Below are positions 52,001 through 62,095 of a stretch of DNA of 64,000 bases, one piece after another. Within the stretch, counting starts at the first letter, position 1, and each line of letters starts with the position of its first letter. The stretch lies in NCBI GenBank assembly GCA_009193035.1, contig SWDT01000001.1:124001-188000 (forward strand), in the 5' to 3' direction. This stretch comes from Halicephalobus mephisto (taxonomy: Eukaryota > Nematoda > Chromadorea > Rhabditida > Panagrolaimidae). Below the pieces are notes generated by a model, which ran no database searches, was not told the origin of the DNA, and saw only the letters and a program-made list of their open reading frames with translations. The position numbers were made by a program, and so were the translations under genes.

Positions 52001-53000
52001 GAAAATGAACAAGATGAAGATGCTTGTTTTAATGACGTGAAAGAAGTAGCATCTGAATTTGAAACAAAGTTGTCTCTTAAGTAAGTAAATATTTGTTTTA
52101 ATATTTTTTGAATTTATTTTTATTTTAATTATTGAGATTTTTATACTTTTTTATTTTAATAATTTTTTAGTTTTAATAATTTACTTTTTAAATTTTCGTA
52201 TTTTAATACTTTTTTATTTCGATATTTTTAAAAAAATCAATTACTTAGAAATTTTTTAAATTTCAGTAATTTTTTCAGAATTTCAATATTTTTAATAATT
52301 TATATTTTTTAATAATTTATTAATTTTTAAAATTTTAACAATTTTTTTAGAATTATAATTTTTTTAGTTTTGATGATTTTTTAAATTTCAGGAAATCTTC
52401 CTTCAAGGAGATGACAGTTCATTGGCAGTTCAACAAATCCTTTATTTTTTGTACTCTTGGTAAAAGTTTGTTCATTGTGGACCAACATGCTGCGAATGAA
52501 AAATATAATTATGAACAACTTTGGAGAAAAACAATGTTGAAAGTTCAACATCTTGTTTGGTTTGTTTTTTATATGGATATGTAATAATAGTTGGTTTTAG
52601 TCCGTTGAGTATTATTTTATCTCCTGTACAAATGCAGATTTTGTTGACTAATTCCTCGTCTATCAAGAATAGTGGTTTCAGATTTTCGACTACAGATGAA
52701 TGTAACAAAGTGAATTTGACTGGAGTTCCTGCCTATGGGGCTACTCAATTTGGAGTCGATGAATTCTTTGAAGCTATTACGTTTTTTGGAGAGTATCCAA
52801 ATAGGAATATATTCAAACCAGATCGTTTACGTCCGATTTTTGCAAGTAAAGCTTGTAGATCTTCGGTTATGGTTGGAGATGATCTCAGTTTGACTCAGAT
52901 GAAGACTCATGTTCAAAGACTTTCGGAATTAAGTGATCCTTGGAATTGTCCCCATGGACGTCCTACTATTAGACTTCTCAGAATGAATATCAACCAATAA
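49060..53000 (+). CDS. pms-2: Mismatch repair endonuclease PMS2
   Basis: MutL-alpha nicking subunit. Exons 49060-49655, 49698-49871, 50647-52080, 52392-52559, 52601-53000; phases close to 923 aa (human 862). GHKL ATPase: E33 and N37 in RELLDNALDAGAT, DNGKGI, and GFRGQAL where most homologues have GFRGEAL. A long acidic/Asn-rich linker (about 285-730) carries little conservation. The C-terminal endonuclease has the metal motif DQHAANEKYNYE (765-776), ASKACRSSVMVGD and CPHGRPT (907-913), so nuclease activity is expected. The 41-nt last intron was placed at donor GTTTGT (52560) because that restores the frame (LVC|PLSIIL). A TTAGCAG acceptor abuts the ATG directly, a likely spliced-leader site, which sets the start. 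MLH1 is not in this window. Confidence 0.95.
49872..50646. other. PMS2 intron 2
   Basis: AT-rich with two ~115-bp repeats of AAATTAAGCAAAATACAGAT and CAAATTTAGAATTTCTAATT. No gene seen. Confidence 0.5.
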
Positions 53001-53337
53001 ATTTTGAAATTTGTCAAATGCAAACATTAAGGGTATTGTTTTTAGTTTTTTGTTGTTTTGTGAAATTACTATAAAGACGAAAATCCCACGGGAGTATTTA
53101 TTTGGTAATTTTAGGCCATCGTAAATTGTAAGACTACTTGTCGGTATTGACATAGCTTTGGAGGATTTACTTTCAATGCAATTTTTGACAAACTTGGATT
53201 CCTTTTTAAGATTTCCCCACGCTCAATTTCACTGGAACGATTTATGGAGTACTAGTAGTTACTTTGAAGTTTCTGACTCTGGAAAAAATCTGGAAATTTT
53301 TAAATGAATCTTTATTATTTGGAAGAAGTTTGTTTTC
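53001..53337. other. PMS2 3' flank, no gene seen
   Basis: Unique sequence of moderate AT content. No clear AATAAA close to the stop and no ORF of interest. Confidence 0.35.
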
Positions 53338-53525
53338 TTTCTGGATAGTATAGTGGTTAGAATTTGTGACTGTTAGTTGTGAGACCCGGGTTCAACACCC
53401 GACTGGAAATTAGACTTCTACGACAAATTGGTTATAAAAGGGATACGTTGTTTTAACGTACAAGTACATCCTGCTTTGGAACGGGATAAACACTAAAGAA
53501 AAGATTTGAAGTGATCAAACCCATT
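53338..53525 (+). mobile_element. tRNA-derived SINE, copy 2
   Basis: A 5' tRNA-like head: TAGTATAGTGGTTAGAATTT (A box), GGGTTCAACACCC (B box), acceptor ends TTTCTGG/CTGGAAA. The anticodon stem is nearly all G-U and the loop reads CTGTTAG, so it is not a functional tRNA. The body contains GTACATCCTGCTTTGGAAC and ends near CAAACCCAT, matching the layout and 3' end of the copy at 41526. Confidence 0.6.
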
Positions 53526-54470
53526 ATGACTTTGTATTGTTCCCGAACGGCGTCCTGAAAGAGAAACTTTCTTGGATGCCGACTGAAGAAAGGCTTTCGT
53601 TTGTCCTCCTATTGTTTTCTCCCAAGCGAGTCTTTGGCCATTGAATAAGAACAAGAAATAGAAAATGCTGGTTCTTGAAGCTTCAGTTAATTTAGATATT
53701 CAGAACAGTTTTAAAAAAATTCAGTTTTTAACACCTTTTTTGTTTTTGAAGAATTATATTTTCATTGACATTGTTCTTGAAACACAAAGTAAACTTCGCA
53801 GATCTCATCTTTCCGTGTCTTGCCGTTTTTCTATAGAGCAATACATCATTTTTGCCACTTTTTTCACTCCTTTTTTGAATTGTCTAAATTTGTCCGTTTT
53901 TCGAAAAAAAATGTAACAATATTTTTAGCACCGGCAAACTTTACTATTTTAAAGATTTTAATGTTTTTTATCGCGCAATTTCCGACCAGGAAAATCACAT
54001 CCGAAAATGGCCTGATTTTTAGGGGAAAATTTTCCAACAAAAATTATGCAAATGTCGGACAAAATTCAATTTTTTCGGACTTTTTTTAAATTATTTTCTT
54101 TTTAGTAGAACTTTGATGTTGAAAAAGTGTAAAGGAATTTTGCCAAATTCCCGATTGCCGATTTATAGATCAGACATATTTTTGATTATTGACGAGTTAA
54201 TTTGATTGAAGTTAATTTTGAATTTTGCTTTTATTTTTTATAAAAGTGTACTTGAGGTACTTGGAATATTCTTGAATTTCTTGAATTTTTTGAATATTTT
54301 TAATTTTTTTAATTTCTTGAATTTTTTAAATTTTCTCAATTTCTTTAATTTTTGAATATTTTGAATTTCTTTAATTTTTTGAATTTCTTTAATTTTTAAA
54401 TTTCTTGAATTTTTTGAATATTTTGAATTTTTTGAAACTTTTGTTTTGGAAAAAATGTAAATTTATTTTG
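53526..54470. other. Intergenic with low-complexity TTTGAATTTCTTGAATTTTT tract
   Basis: Unique DNA up to about 54200, then 54200-54440 is an imperfect 10-15-bp TTGAATTTTT/TTTAATTTCT repeat. No gene seen. Confidence 0.4.
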
Positions 54471-54615
54471 TCAGACATCATTCACCGTTGAGTGAGCATA
54501 TGAACGAGTTAGGGATTCCGGAGAGTCAGTGAGCCCAGTTCCCCATGGAGTTCCGGAACGAGATTATAAACGTGATAATTGAGACCGTTCTCTTCATTGC
54601 TGTTCCGATCCTTCC
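54471..54615 (+). other. Unique island abutting the MITE, possible lost first exon
   Basis: About 145 bp of balanced composition. It holds an ATG in a fair context (54544) whose frame encodes charged residues then a hydrophobic run (MEFRNEIINVIIETVLFIAV), and ends exactly where the MITE begins. No donor or downstream exon is visible. It could be a gene start cut by the insertion or a conserved non-coding element. Confidence 0.2.
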
Positions 54616-54757
54616 CACAAAAAAGTAACTTTGGCACAGTAACGAATGGAAATCGTCATTATTATTTTTATTTTCGTCAAAAATTCCAAATATACTTGAA
54701 AAATGTGACAATTGTGTCAATTTCGCAATTGTTACAGTACCAAAAGTTTTTTTTGTG
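54616..54757. mobile_element. MITE, copy 2
   Basis: 142 bp ending CACAAAAAAGTAACTTTGGCA on the left and, read inward from the right, CACAAAAAAAACTTTTGGTAC. The interior (ATGGAAATCGTCA, ATTTTCGTCA, AAAAATGTGACAATT, ATTTCGCAATTGTTAC) matches the right part of the element at 44908-45433 inverted. Confidence 0.7.
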
Positions 54758-55792
54758 TGTTGAAATTTTTCCTGTGAATTTAATTTAATTTAATTTTTTT
54801 TATAACAAATTAGTTTTCGACGGAATACTGTAGTGTTAGTTTAAAATTTATTAATATTTTAATATATAACTATGAATCTCAGAAGACAGATTCAGAATTT
54901 TGCATTTTGTATGTTTCAATTCGGGAATTTTTAGAATTAAGGTATAATTTCAAAAATGAATTTCGAAATAGTGTTAGATTACGAAATAATTCTCACGCAA
55001 AACTAAAATCGCAGGTTACTTTAGTTTACCAAGTTCCAGAAATTCCTCTCGAGACAAATTTATAAAAAAAATATTTTCAATTTAAAAAAAATTATAATTA
55101 TATTTTTTAAGAATTTTATAAATAATATATTTTCCATTTTTAAATTTTGAATAAAAAGTTTCAGAAATTTATTTAAAAAATATTTTTAATTTAAAAAAAA
55201 TTATATTTTTTAAGAATTTTATAAATAATATATTTTTAATTTTTAAATTTCGAATAAAAAGTTCTCGAAATTTATTAAAAAATATTCATTTTTAATTTTT
55301 ACAGTATACAATTGACTATGAAATAACTCCCACACAAATGCACAATTGTCACATGGGTTAATTTAGTTTCTAGAAACTTAGAAATTCGTGTCGAGACAAC
55401 TTGATAAAATTTTCATTTTTTTTCAAAATAGTACAACTAGATATTCCACGAAATGCCAAGTTATTGTTTCTTATTTTAATCTTACCGAACCACTTTAGTT
55501 TTTTCTGGAATTAAAAATGTCCCTATAGGGGTTTTGAGGACTAATCCAGTTTTTGAGATGTTCAAAAATGAACTGTTCTTTTTTACTCTTGACTTGTGCA
55601 AAATGATTTATCGGAAGCTTTTTGAATGAAAGACAGCTTTTCACAGCTTCCTTCGACGTGCAATTATTTTTTGAAGCTTTTTCTCCAAAATATTTTCAAT
55701 TCCAAATCCGTCAATCTGACGAAGTATCTTTCAGAGAAACTGACGTGATGGTGAAATTCCGATTACTTTTGAAATAATAAAATTGGGCTTTG
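54758..55792. other. Intergenic; contains diverged repeat-A units
   Basis: 55010-55470 has three or four degraded part-A units of the composite repeat (TTCCTCTCGAGACAAATTTA, AAATTCGTGTCGAGACAAC). 55470-55792 is unique and presumably the promoter of the next gene. Confidence 0.5.
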
Positions 55793-58299
55793 ATGATGTC
55801 AATATTGCGGAAATTCGTGTTTCTGGTTTTACCCTTACTCTGTGGGGCTTCCTTCTGCCAAATCGGCAACATGAGGAAGATACTGTCTACAGTATCTCTA
55901 GAGCCTCAATCAGATTACGAGTGGATATTTTACGGGTTAACGCAGGTCAGTTTCGAATTACGAAATATCGGTTAAATGTTTATTTTAGGATTGTCAGATT
56001 TTTTTTGTTCGACCAGATCAATTCGAACAATTACAGCACATGAGAGTACAAAGTAAAGTTACTTACTGTCTCCCCAACTTGGTTCAACTTCATGGACGAC
56101 AATTTCATCATCATGGAGTCGATGGATCTCAGATGGGGTTGCAGTTGCTTTTCAAAAGAGCAAGCAATCAAATTTGCACTTTGCCAATTGAGTTTCCATC
56201 CAAAAACGCATTATCGGGATTTTCCATCTTTTCGTAAGATTACCATTTTTGACAGAATTTAAATATTATTTTTCAGTTATTCCATTTTGTCTTCACTTAA
56301 TTACGCATCATGCTCGTACATTACGAATTCTAGTTTTATCATGGAACCCGATCTTTCATTCATGGACACATCTTATTCTGATGTTATTTATTTCGTCGAT
56401 CCGGATTCTCGAAGTTCTTTCTGGAAAATCAGACAATTTAAATTCGATAAAGAAGGATATTTCAAAGCTTTGGAAACATTTATCGTCAAAAATTTTGCAG
56501 AAGGTTTAATTTAATTTAAAATATTAAATTTTAATTTTAATTTAGAAAAAGACAGACATAATTTGTGCGCTAGAGATCATCTGCTTGTTCTTGATGGACA
56601 AAGACACAAATTACACTCTATCCAACGTCATAACAAAATTGTGTCTTCCACCTGTGCTTATGATCTTCTTTTTCGGTAAGTACTGTACTATTGTAAAAAT
56701 CATTATTTTTATGGAATTTTCTCGAGACCAATTTCTTGAAATTCGTAGTTTACATGACTGTTTCGAATTTTCACAGTGATTATACAACAATCAATTATAT
56801 AAAAATAAAAATAAGTAAAAATTAAAATTAAAATTTTTGAAAAATTTTTAAAACTTCCTAATCGAGATTTGAAATGATAAAATTAACTTTTTATATGATT
56901 CTATCAAAATATAATCATAGTAATTTAAAAACAGAAAATAATTTTTTTATAAAATGCTTTTGATGTAAATTTTAAAAATTTCTTAAAAATTAAATCAACC
57001 TACGTGCCAGTTTTTGTTTTACATAAGAATTATTTCGTGATTAATATTTTGGAACAATGTTCTTTCTAGATAAATCTAGAAATTTTTGAATTATGGTATA
57101 TAGATTATAATATTATATCCATATTCTAGGATCAATTTTCACATATGAAATTATTATTAAAAATTGAAAATAAATTCATTAGAGTTTTCTAAATAAATTC
57201 AGAAATTTTTGAATTATGGTATATAAATTATAATCTTATATCCATTTTCTAGGATTAAAGTTTATGTGTTAAAATATTAACAGAAATTGAAAATACATTC
57301 ATTAAAAGTATTTTTTAATAAATTCGGAAATTTTCGAATTATGGTATATAAATTATAATCTTATATCCATGTTATAAAATTAAAGTTTATGTAGTAAAAT
57401 ATTAGGATTCAAGAATCATAGCATCAAAGTACCTTATTGGCAATGATCTACTTTTTTATTTGTGTAAATTAATGAAAATTTTTCCTTTTAGCCCATCGAA
57501 AGCAACGATTAAAAAACTAAACCCCCTACGTCATGATTCGGTTCAATATCGCGTCAATTCTTTCGCTGCTGATGGAACACATCTACTTATTGGAGAATCA
57601 CAACGACAGGTAAAATTAAATTAATTTTTTCGTTAAAAATTGAATTTTCGCTTTTTAGTCTCATGATCAATTTTCAACTAAAGTTTTTTTGAGTGAAAAA
57701 GATAAAAATGATTCTTCTGAATGTTTAATTCAGTTGCCTTTTCTCGCTGAATTCGGATTTATTTCAATTGAAACCAAAGAATCATTGGAGAAAATTCATC
57801 TTCCACGATTTGGCGAGTTCATTACTTTGGTTGATTTATGAACAATGATCAATTTTTAGGTCATCGAAAAATCCACAAAACTCCACATCAATCAAGAAAC
57901 AATTCTTTGATTTTTCCGAAAAAAGTGTTAAAAAACCAAAAATTAGACGAAAAAACAACAACAACAACAGTAAAACCTATTATTGAAGAAATCGAAACAG
58001 ATAAAGAAGAACAAAATGACGTCGGAGATGGACGACTTCTGAATTCTGAAGAAATAGAACAAAGAAATCAAGAAAATCAAGAAAATCAAGAAAATCAAGA
58101 AAACGAAGAACTTGGATTGATGACCGAAATCACGACGAAAAATACACAACCAGAAAAAGAAGATCAAATAGTAGACGGAAGTGGCGACATTCTGCCTTCT
58201 GAAATCCTCAACAAAGAAAATCTGAATTCCACTGCCTGCTGGGGATGCAGATTTTGTCCGGTGTTAGTCGCATTTACAGCAATGGTTCTAATTCATTAA
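55793..58299 (+). CDS. Unrecognised secreted, probably GPI-anchored protein
   Basis: Exons 55793-55945, 55989-56233, 56277-56503, 56546-56675, 57492-57609, 57659-57812 and 57860-58299; phases close to 488 aa. A signal peptide is clear (hydrophobic aa 8-18, likely cut after ASFC). The globular part (about 30-335) has scattered cysteines and N-glycosylation sites and no family I know. The C-terminal ~150 residues form a Glu/Asn/Thr-rich stalk with a QEN triplet repeat (near 58066-58100), then a Cys pair and a hydrophobic end (CPVLVAFTAMVLIH), as in GPI signals. The last intron needs a GC donor (GCGAGT, 57813) for the stalk frame. Otherwise the protein stops at 57841 after LVDL, and the stalk would be a separate ORF from ATG 57838. 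Intron 4 (56676-57491) contains part-B repeat units. AATAAA at 58396. Confidence 0.65.
57040..57410 (+). repeat. Part-B repeat units in an intron
   Basis: Three ~120-bp units with ATTATGGTATATA, CTTATATCCATTTTCTAGG and TTCACATATGAAAT. A diverged relative of part B of the composite repeat. Confidence 0.55.
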
Positions 58300-58769
58300 T
58301 ATTCGAGATTATTTATTAGGAGTTTTATTAAGCAAATACTCAAAGATGGGTAGTAAAGAAATACTAGTTAGTTACCTAAAACAAAGTAAGAATTGAATAA
58401 AAATGGACAAAACAGATTTGAGAACGCAAGAAAAACTGCTTTTTTCGTTAATCTCTATTATCTGACATGGTCGATGATCGAGAAAATCGAGAACGGTCTA
58501 AAGTATTTCTTACGTCGAGAAGGGATAATTTATCGATTAGTTTCCTGGAAGAATATAGATCGTAATCGGAATATAAGGACATGGATGATTTAATCTAAAT
58601 TAAAAAAAGAATATTCGACAAACAATTGCGAACCCGTTGGAAAACGAAGGGCGTGTCCGGAGGCTCGTGGAGTTGTACAGCCTCGATCAGACCGCTTCCA
58701 TTTTCTTCTTTTTCAAATTGTCGCGAACTCGGAATTGTACTGTTCTATTCCTCGACAAATTGAGCAGTT
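58300..58769. other. Intergenic
   Basis: AATAAA at 58396-58401 likely ends the preceding gene. The frame at 58393-58593 has no signal peptide, domain or splice support. A GC-richer patch at 58630-58690 precedes the next gene. Confidence 0.4.
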
Positions 58770-59256
58770 ATGAAACTGATTTATTTTGTTTTTGGTTTTC
58801 TTTGTATTCAGATTGTTTCATCTTTGGTCATTTATCGAAAAAGACCTAAGCCGAAATTGATTTGTAAAGAAGAACAAGAATGGAATATGATTGCTCAGGC
58901 TGTGGGAATCGGGAATGACGCTGAATCATTATTGAAAAATGGAACGTATTTTGAAATCACTGATTCCTCGTCCGAAGAAAGCAGCAGTGAAAGTAAAGAA
59001 CAAGTTAAAATCGTGCCCCGGAGATTAAGAAGAAACATCCAAAACGACGGAAATTCCATGATGGAATTTGAAGAACCCATAATTGTTCTTAATGTAAGTT
59101 TGATTTTTTTTTTCAATATCGATGAAAATTTGAAAATTACAGAATTATCCAACAGAATTGAACAACTTCGAAATTATCGGAGAACTCACACGAAGAGAAA
59201 AAAAAATTCTCAGACAGAAACTTCTGGCGACTTGCAGAGCTCTGGAGCTTGATTAA
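58770..59256 (+). CDS. Small unrecognised secreted protein
   Basis: Exons 58770-59093 and 59143-59256, phase 0, 145 aa. The N-terminus is a signal peptide (hydrophobic aa 3-18, likely cut after SSL). The mature part is hydrophilic, with an acidic serine run (SSSEESSSESKE, about 68-79) followed by a basic RRLRR site (about 87-91) that could be a furin-type cleavage site, and a Cys near the end. No family recognised; a propeptide-like layout is possible. Alternative N-termini were rejected because this ATG is the first that gives a signal peptide. AATAAA at 59291. Converges with the 59310-60911 gene, only 53 nt apart. Confidence 0.65.
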
Positions 59257-59290
59257 TCTTATTATCTATTTTCATTGTGTGTAATTTCGC

Positions 59291-59296
59291 AATAAA
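59291..59296 (+). terminator. Polyadenylation signal AATAAA
   Basis: Thirty-five nucleotides after the stop of the small secreted protein gene. Cleavage 10-20 nt downstream would fall inside the end of the convergent gene's coding sequence. Confidence 0.5.
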
Positions 59297-59308
59297 ATTC
59301 GAAAAATT

Positions 59309-59314
59309 TTTATT
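59309..59314 (-). terminator. AATAAA containing the stop codon
   Basis: On the minus strand the last codons read GAA TAA AAA, so the TAA stop is inside AATAAA. The 3' UTR would be only about 10-20 nt. The upstream-transcribed gene ending at 61009 shows the same arrangement. Confidence 0.45.
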
Positions 59315-60911
59315 CTGACCTTGAGACCAGAGGTGGAAACGGTTTTACGTAACCGAAGCTCATTATCGACCGATATTTCCTGGAAAAAAGAATAAAAACA
59401 AGAGTGAAAAAACCACAACAAAAAAAAGTAATAAAGAAAAAAAGGAAAAACTGTGTCCAAAATGCGGAATACAAGATGTGACAGTTGCTCCAGAGAATCA
59501 CGAATTGGAAAATTTTCCATTTAGAATCGGTTTCTGGAAATCTGCAAAAACTAATATCTTTTCTGTCCTTGATGTATTCCGGATAATAGTCCCCGTTTGT
59601 TTCTTCCAGAGGAACAAGCTTCCGAATACTACCATATTCCAGCACTTGAACTCCCATTTCTTGAACATTGGTGAAAATTGATTGTGCATTGACTTCTTCC
59701 CATAGTCTAAAAGGAGAAAGATAAATTGGTTCCCGTCTTGTGGAACTGTCTTCGTTCTTGGTGAATCTCTTGGTGACTAACAAGAATTGCACAGTGAAGC
59801 GATCCCGTAATTGACTACAGTGCATCCTGAGGAAGACCACAGGATTTATATTCTGAAACTTCCTTAATTACGTATTTCTAAGAACAAAAATCACTCGCCA
59901 TTTTATCGATGTTGAAATATCCAGGGAATACGGTAGCATTTATCATAGCTAAAACAAGAAGTTCGACGAATTGAGGACCCGCATCGTTGAAAGGAACGAG
60001 GTACTTTGGCAGTGTCGAATTTATCGTGAGCGAAGCGTACTGTTGATTAATGGCGGATTCTAATCCAAATAGACAATTATCTTTTGGTATGAGCGATTTT
60101 TCAGCAGCAACATCTTCAGGCTGAAAAATATTTATCATTTTCTTACTAAAGTCCTCCTTACCGTAACTATGGCACAGTAGCAGGGGGAAGCTTCTGTCAG
60201 ATCTAAATCCAGATTGGTGTTACATAGGTAATTCTCGGTTATCGGACAGATATTGGTTACGTTATCTGAATAGGTCTCCCAATAATCCCCGGCTTGAAGG
60301 AAGATTTCGTCTTCGATCTTCTCTTGAGGTTCCACTATCGGGTGATATTGTGATTTACTGGACTTTCTGATCAAGTCATCTAGGTGTTCGTGAGTTTCGT
60401 AATGGACCATAGCAATACTCTTGAGATAAGACCTCAAATAAGTTTCCAATTCTGTATTATTGTAAATCAATAATTCTCTCTCAATAAGTACAATGAGCCA
60501 GAAAATATCCACAGGATTTTCCAAAGTTGCATACGATGGAGTGATCACTATTTTATGTTTACGTTCACGTAAATCCCTTGCCATAAGATCGAGGAAGTTC
60601 TCAGTGCTGTTGTAGAGGTCCTCGTTTAGGTACCGAGGACGGTAATCACTAGGTGGTCGAGGGAGGGTTCCTGTTTCATTATAATGTTGATAAATCGAAC
60701 TATTCCAACCACTTAATGTGATTAAATAAGCTTTATGGAGGAAATTTTCCTTAGATTGTAAGTATTCTTCGGATTCAGAAATATAGTTTTCCCAAAGTTG
60801 TAAAGCAGTTTTGTCTGGAATTTTCGAAGCAATTTTAAGGTCCGACAAATCGATATGAGATCCATTAAGTTGAATGGTAATTATAGTCATTAAAAATAAT
60901 TTAATTATCAT
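59310..60911 (-). CDS. Unrecognised single-pass membrane glycoprotein
   Basis: Exons 60162-60911, 59899-60120 and 59310-59852; 504 aa. A TATTTCAG acceptor ends at 60917, so I start at ATG 60911; the longer frame from 60935 would cross that site. From 60911 the protein opens with a signal peptide (hydrophobic aa 2-14). The ectodomain (about 18-435) has several N-x-S/T sites and cysteines near its middle (NICPITENYLCNTN, PCYCAIVT). A single very hydrophobic Phe-rich membrane segment (about 465-485) is followed by a short cytosolic tail. The last intron requires a GC donor (GCGAGT, read from 59898). I do not recognise the family. It lies 97 nt downstream of the gene ending at 61009 on the same strand. 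Confidence 0.72.
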
Positions 60912-60925
60912 ATGACCTGAAATAT
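60912..60925 (-). promoter_or_regulatory. Candidate trans-splice acceptor
   Basis: ATATATTTCAG on the minus strand, ending 6 nt before the chosen ATG and about 90 nt after the upstream stop/AATAAA. This is classic spacing for a downstream operon gene in nematodes. Confidence 0.5.
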
Positions 60926-61007
60926 ATTTTTGCATAAAAAGTAAAAATCAAAATATCGAACCGTTTCTAACATGAGTGAATATTGAAAATAAACATTTTT
61001 AAAAATA

Positions 61008-61013
61008 TTTATT
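61008..61013 (-). terminator. AATAAA containing the stop codon
   Basis: Minus strand GAA TAA ATA: the stop TAA is embedded in the polyadenylation signal, as at 59309-59314. Confidence 0.45.
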
Positions 61014-61963
61014 CCAAAAATCTACCCCCGAAGTATCCCCGTAAATAGCCATTGGGGGTCCTTTCCGTTCTGATGATCACAGTCTCCCTTGCAGTCAATT
61101 TTTCAAATTCCAAAAATCCATTGCTTCCTAGGATTTCCTTCGGGATATTGTCAATGTCGAAGATCAACGGAGGCTTCTCGTTCGGAAGAGGATCCCGGAT
61201 TATCTTCGACTTTTCGACGATTCTTTCGCCGTGTGGTCCAGGAATTCCGATTTTGGAAAACGGAATGATTCCTTCCATTTGTGATGGCAGTTGTTCTGAA
61301 GAGTAAGGTTTTTGAGGTGTAAAAGCGGATTCCCGGATTAGATTTTCTAAATCCTCTGCCCGTTCTGTAGTCTCCGTTACTGGTGTCTGGTCAGTGGCTA
61401 ATGATATCATTTGGGAAATTTCCCTCGAAGGAAGCATCTGGAGCTCTTCGTAATGAGATTTTTTCTTCGAAGTTGCTTTCAACAAAGATCCGGCATTTTT
61501 TCGGTATTTTTGTTGACGACGATAACTAGCAAAAATGGAATACTAAATTAATTTTAATTATTTAATATATTTTGGAATAATACTTACAATAATCGCCACA
61601 CAATGGTAGATGGAGACAATTCCGATCGCGAGGAATATTCCGAAAAGTCTTCCAATATTTTCGTAAAACCATTTATATCGAACAACAACGGGAATTTTTT
61701 TATATAATTTTTTTTCCTGGTCTTTGATTTCGAGATTTCGGAAATTCATATATTCTTGGACTAATCGTTGTTCCCGTCGGCGAAGTTGGGTTTGCCATGT
61801 TATTTCTTGTTCATTTGAAAACTTTTTTTTCTAAAATTTAACTTGAAATTTTACAAAAAACAAATCTGACCTGATGAGCAAAAGTTTTATTGAATAATAC
61901 AGTTTCTGAATTTACATACATGAATAAAACCACACACATCGTGATCTGTTGGATAATGATCAT
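61009..61963 (-). CDS. Unrecognised type I membrane protein
   Basis: Exons 61871-61963, 61588-61830 and 61009-61542, all phase 0; 289 aa. The first exon encodes a short signal peptide. Between the upstream gene's stop and this ATG there is no AG acceptor; the first is CCAACAG inside the exon (about 61946), after which a second in-frame ATG gives MCVVLFMYVNS, so initiation may be there. The ectodomain (about 20-90) is short, basic and glutamine/arginine-rich. One membrane helix follows (about 91-112), then a ~175-residue cytosolic tail with basic SYRRQQKYRK and Pro/Glu-rich segments (DPLPNEKPPLIFD, GGRFLE end). No family recognised. 132 nt after the TGF-beta receptor gene. Confidence 0.65.
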
Positions 61964-62095
61964 TTTAGGTCAATATTATTTTTATAAAACAATAAAAATC
62001 AATAATATTAATTAATTACAAAAAGAAAATATGAAATAAGATTGTATAACCCTCTGGCTACGGAAAAAGGAAGTTAGCCGCGCGAAGTGCCATGT

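Noticed and set aside
53338..53410. tRNA gene
   Set aside because: Anticodon stem is almost all G-U pairs and the loop does not match the Asp-like body; better explained as a SINE head.
58393..58593. 66-codon ORF between the two secreted-protein genes
   Set aside because: Overlaps the AATAAA of the upstream gene, and no signal or domain is visible.
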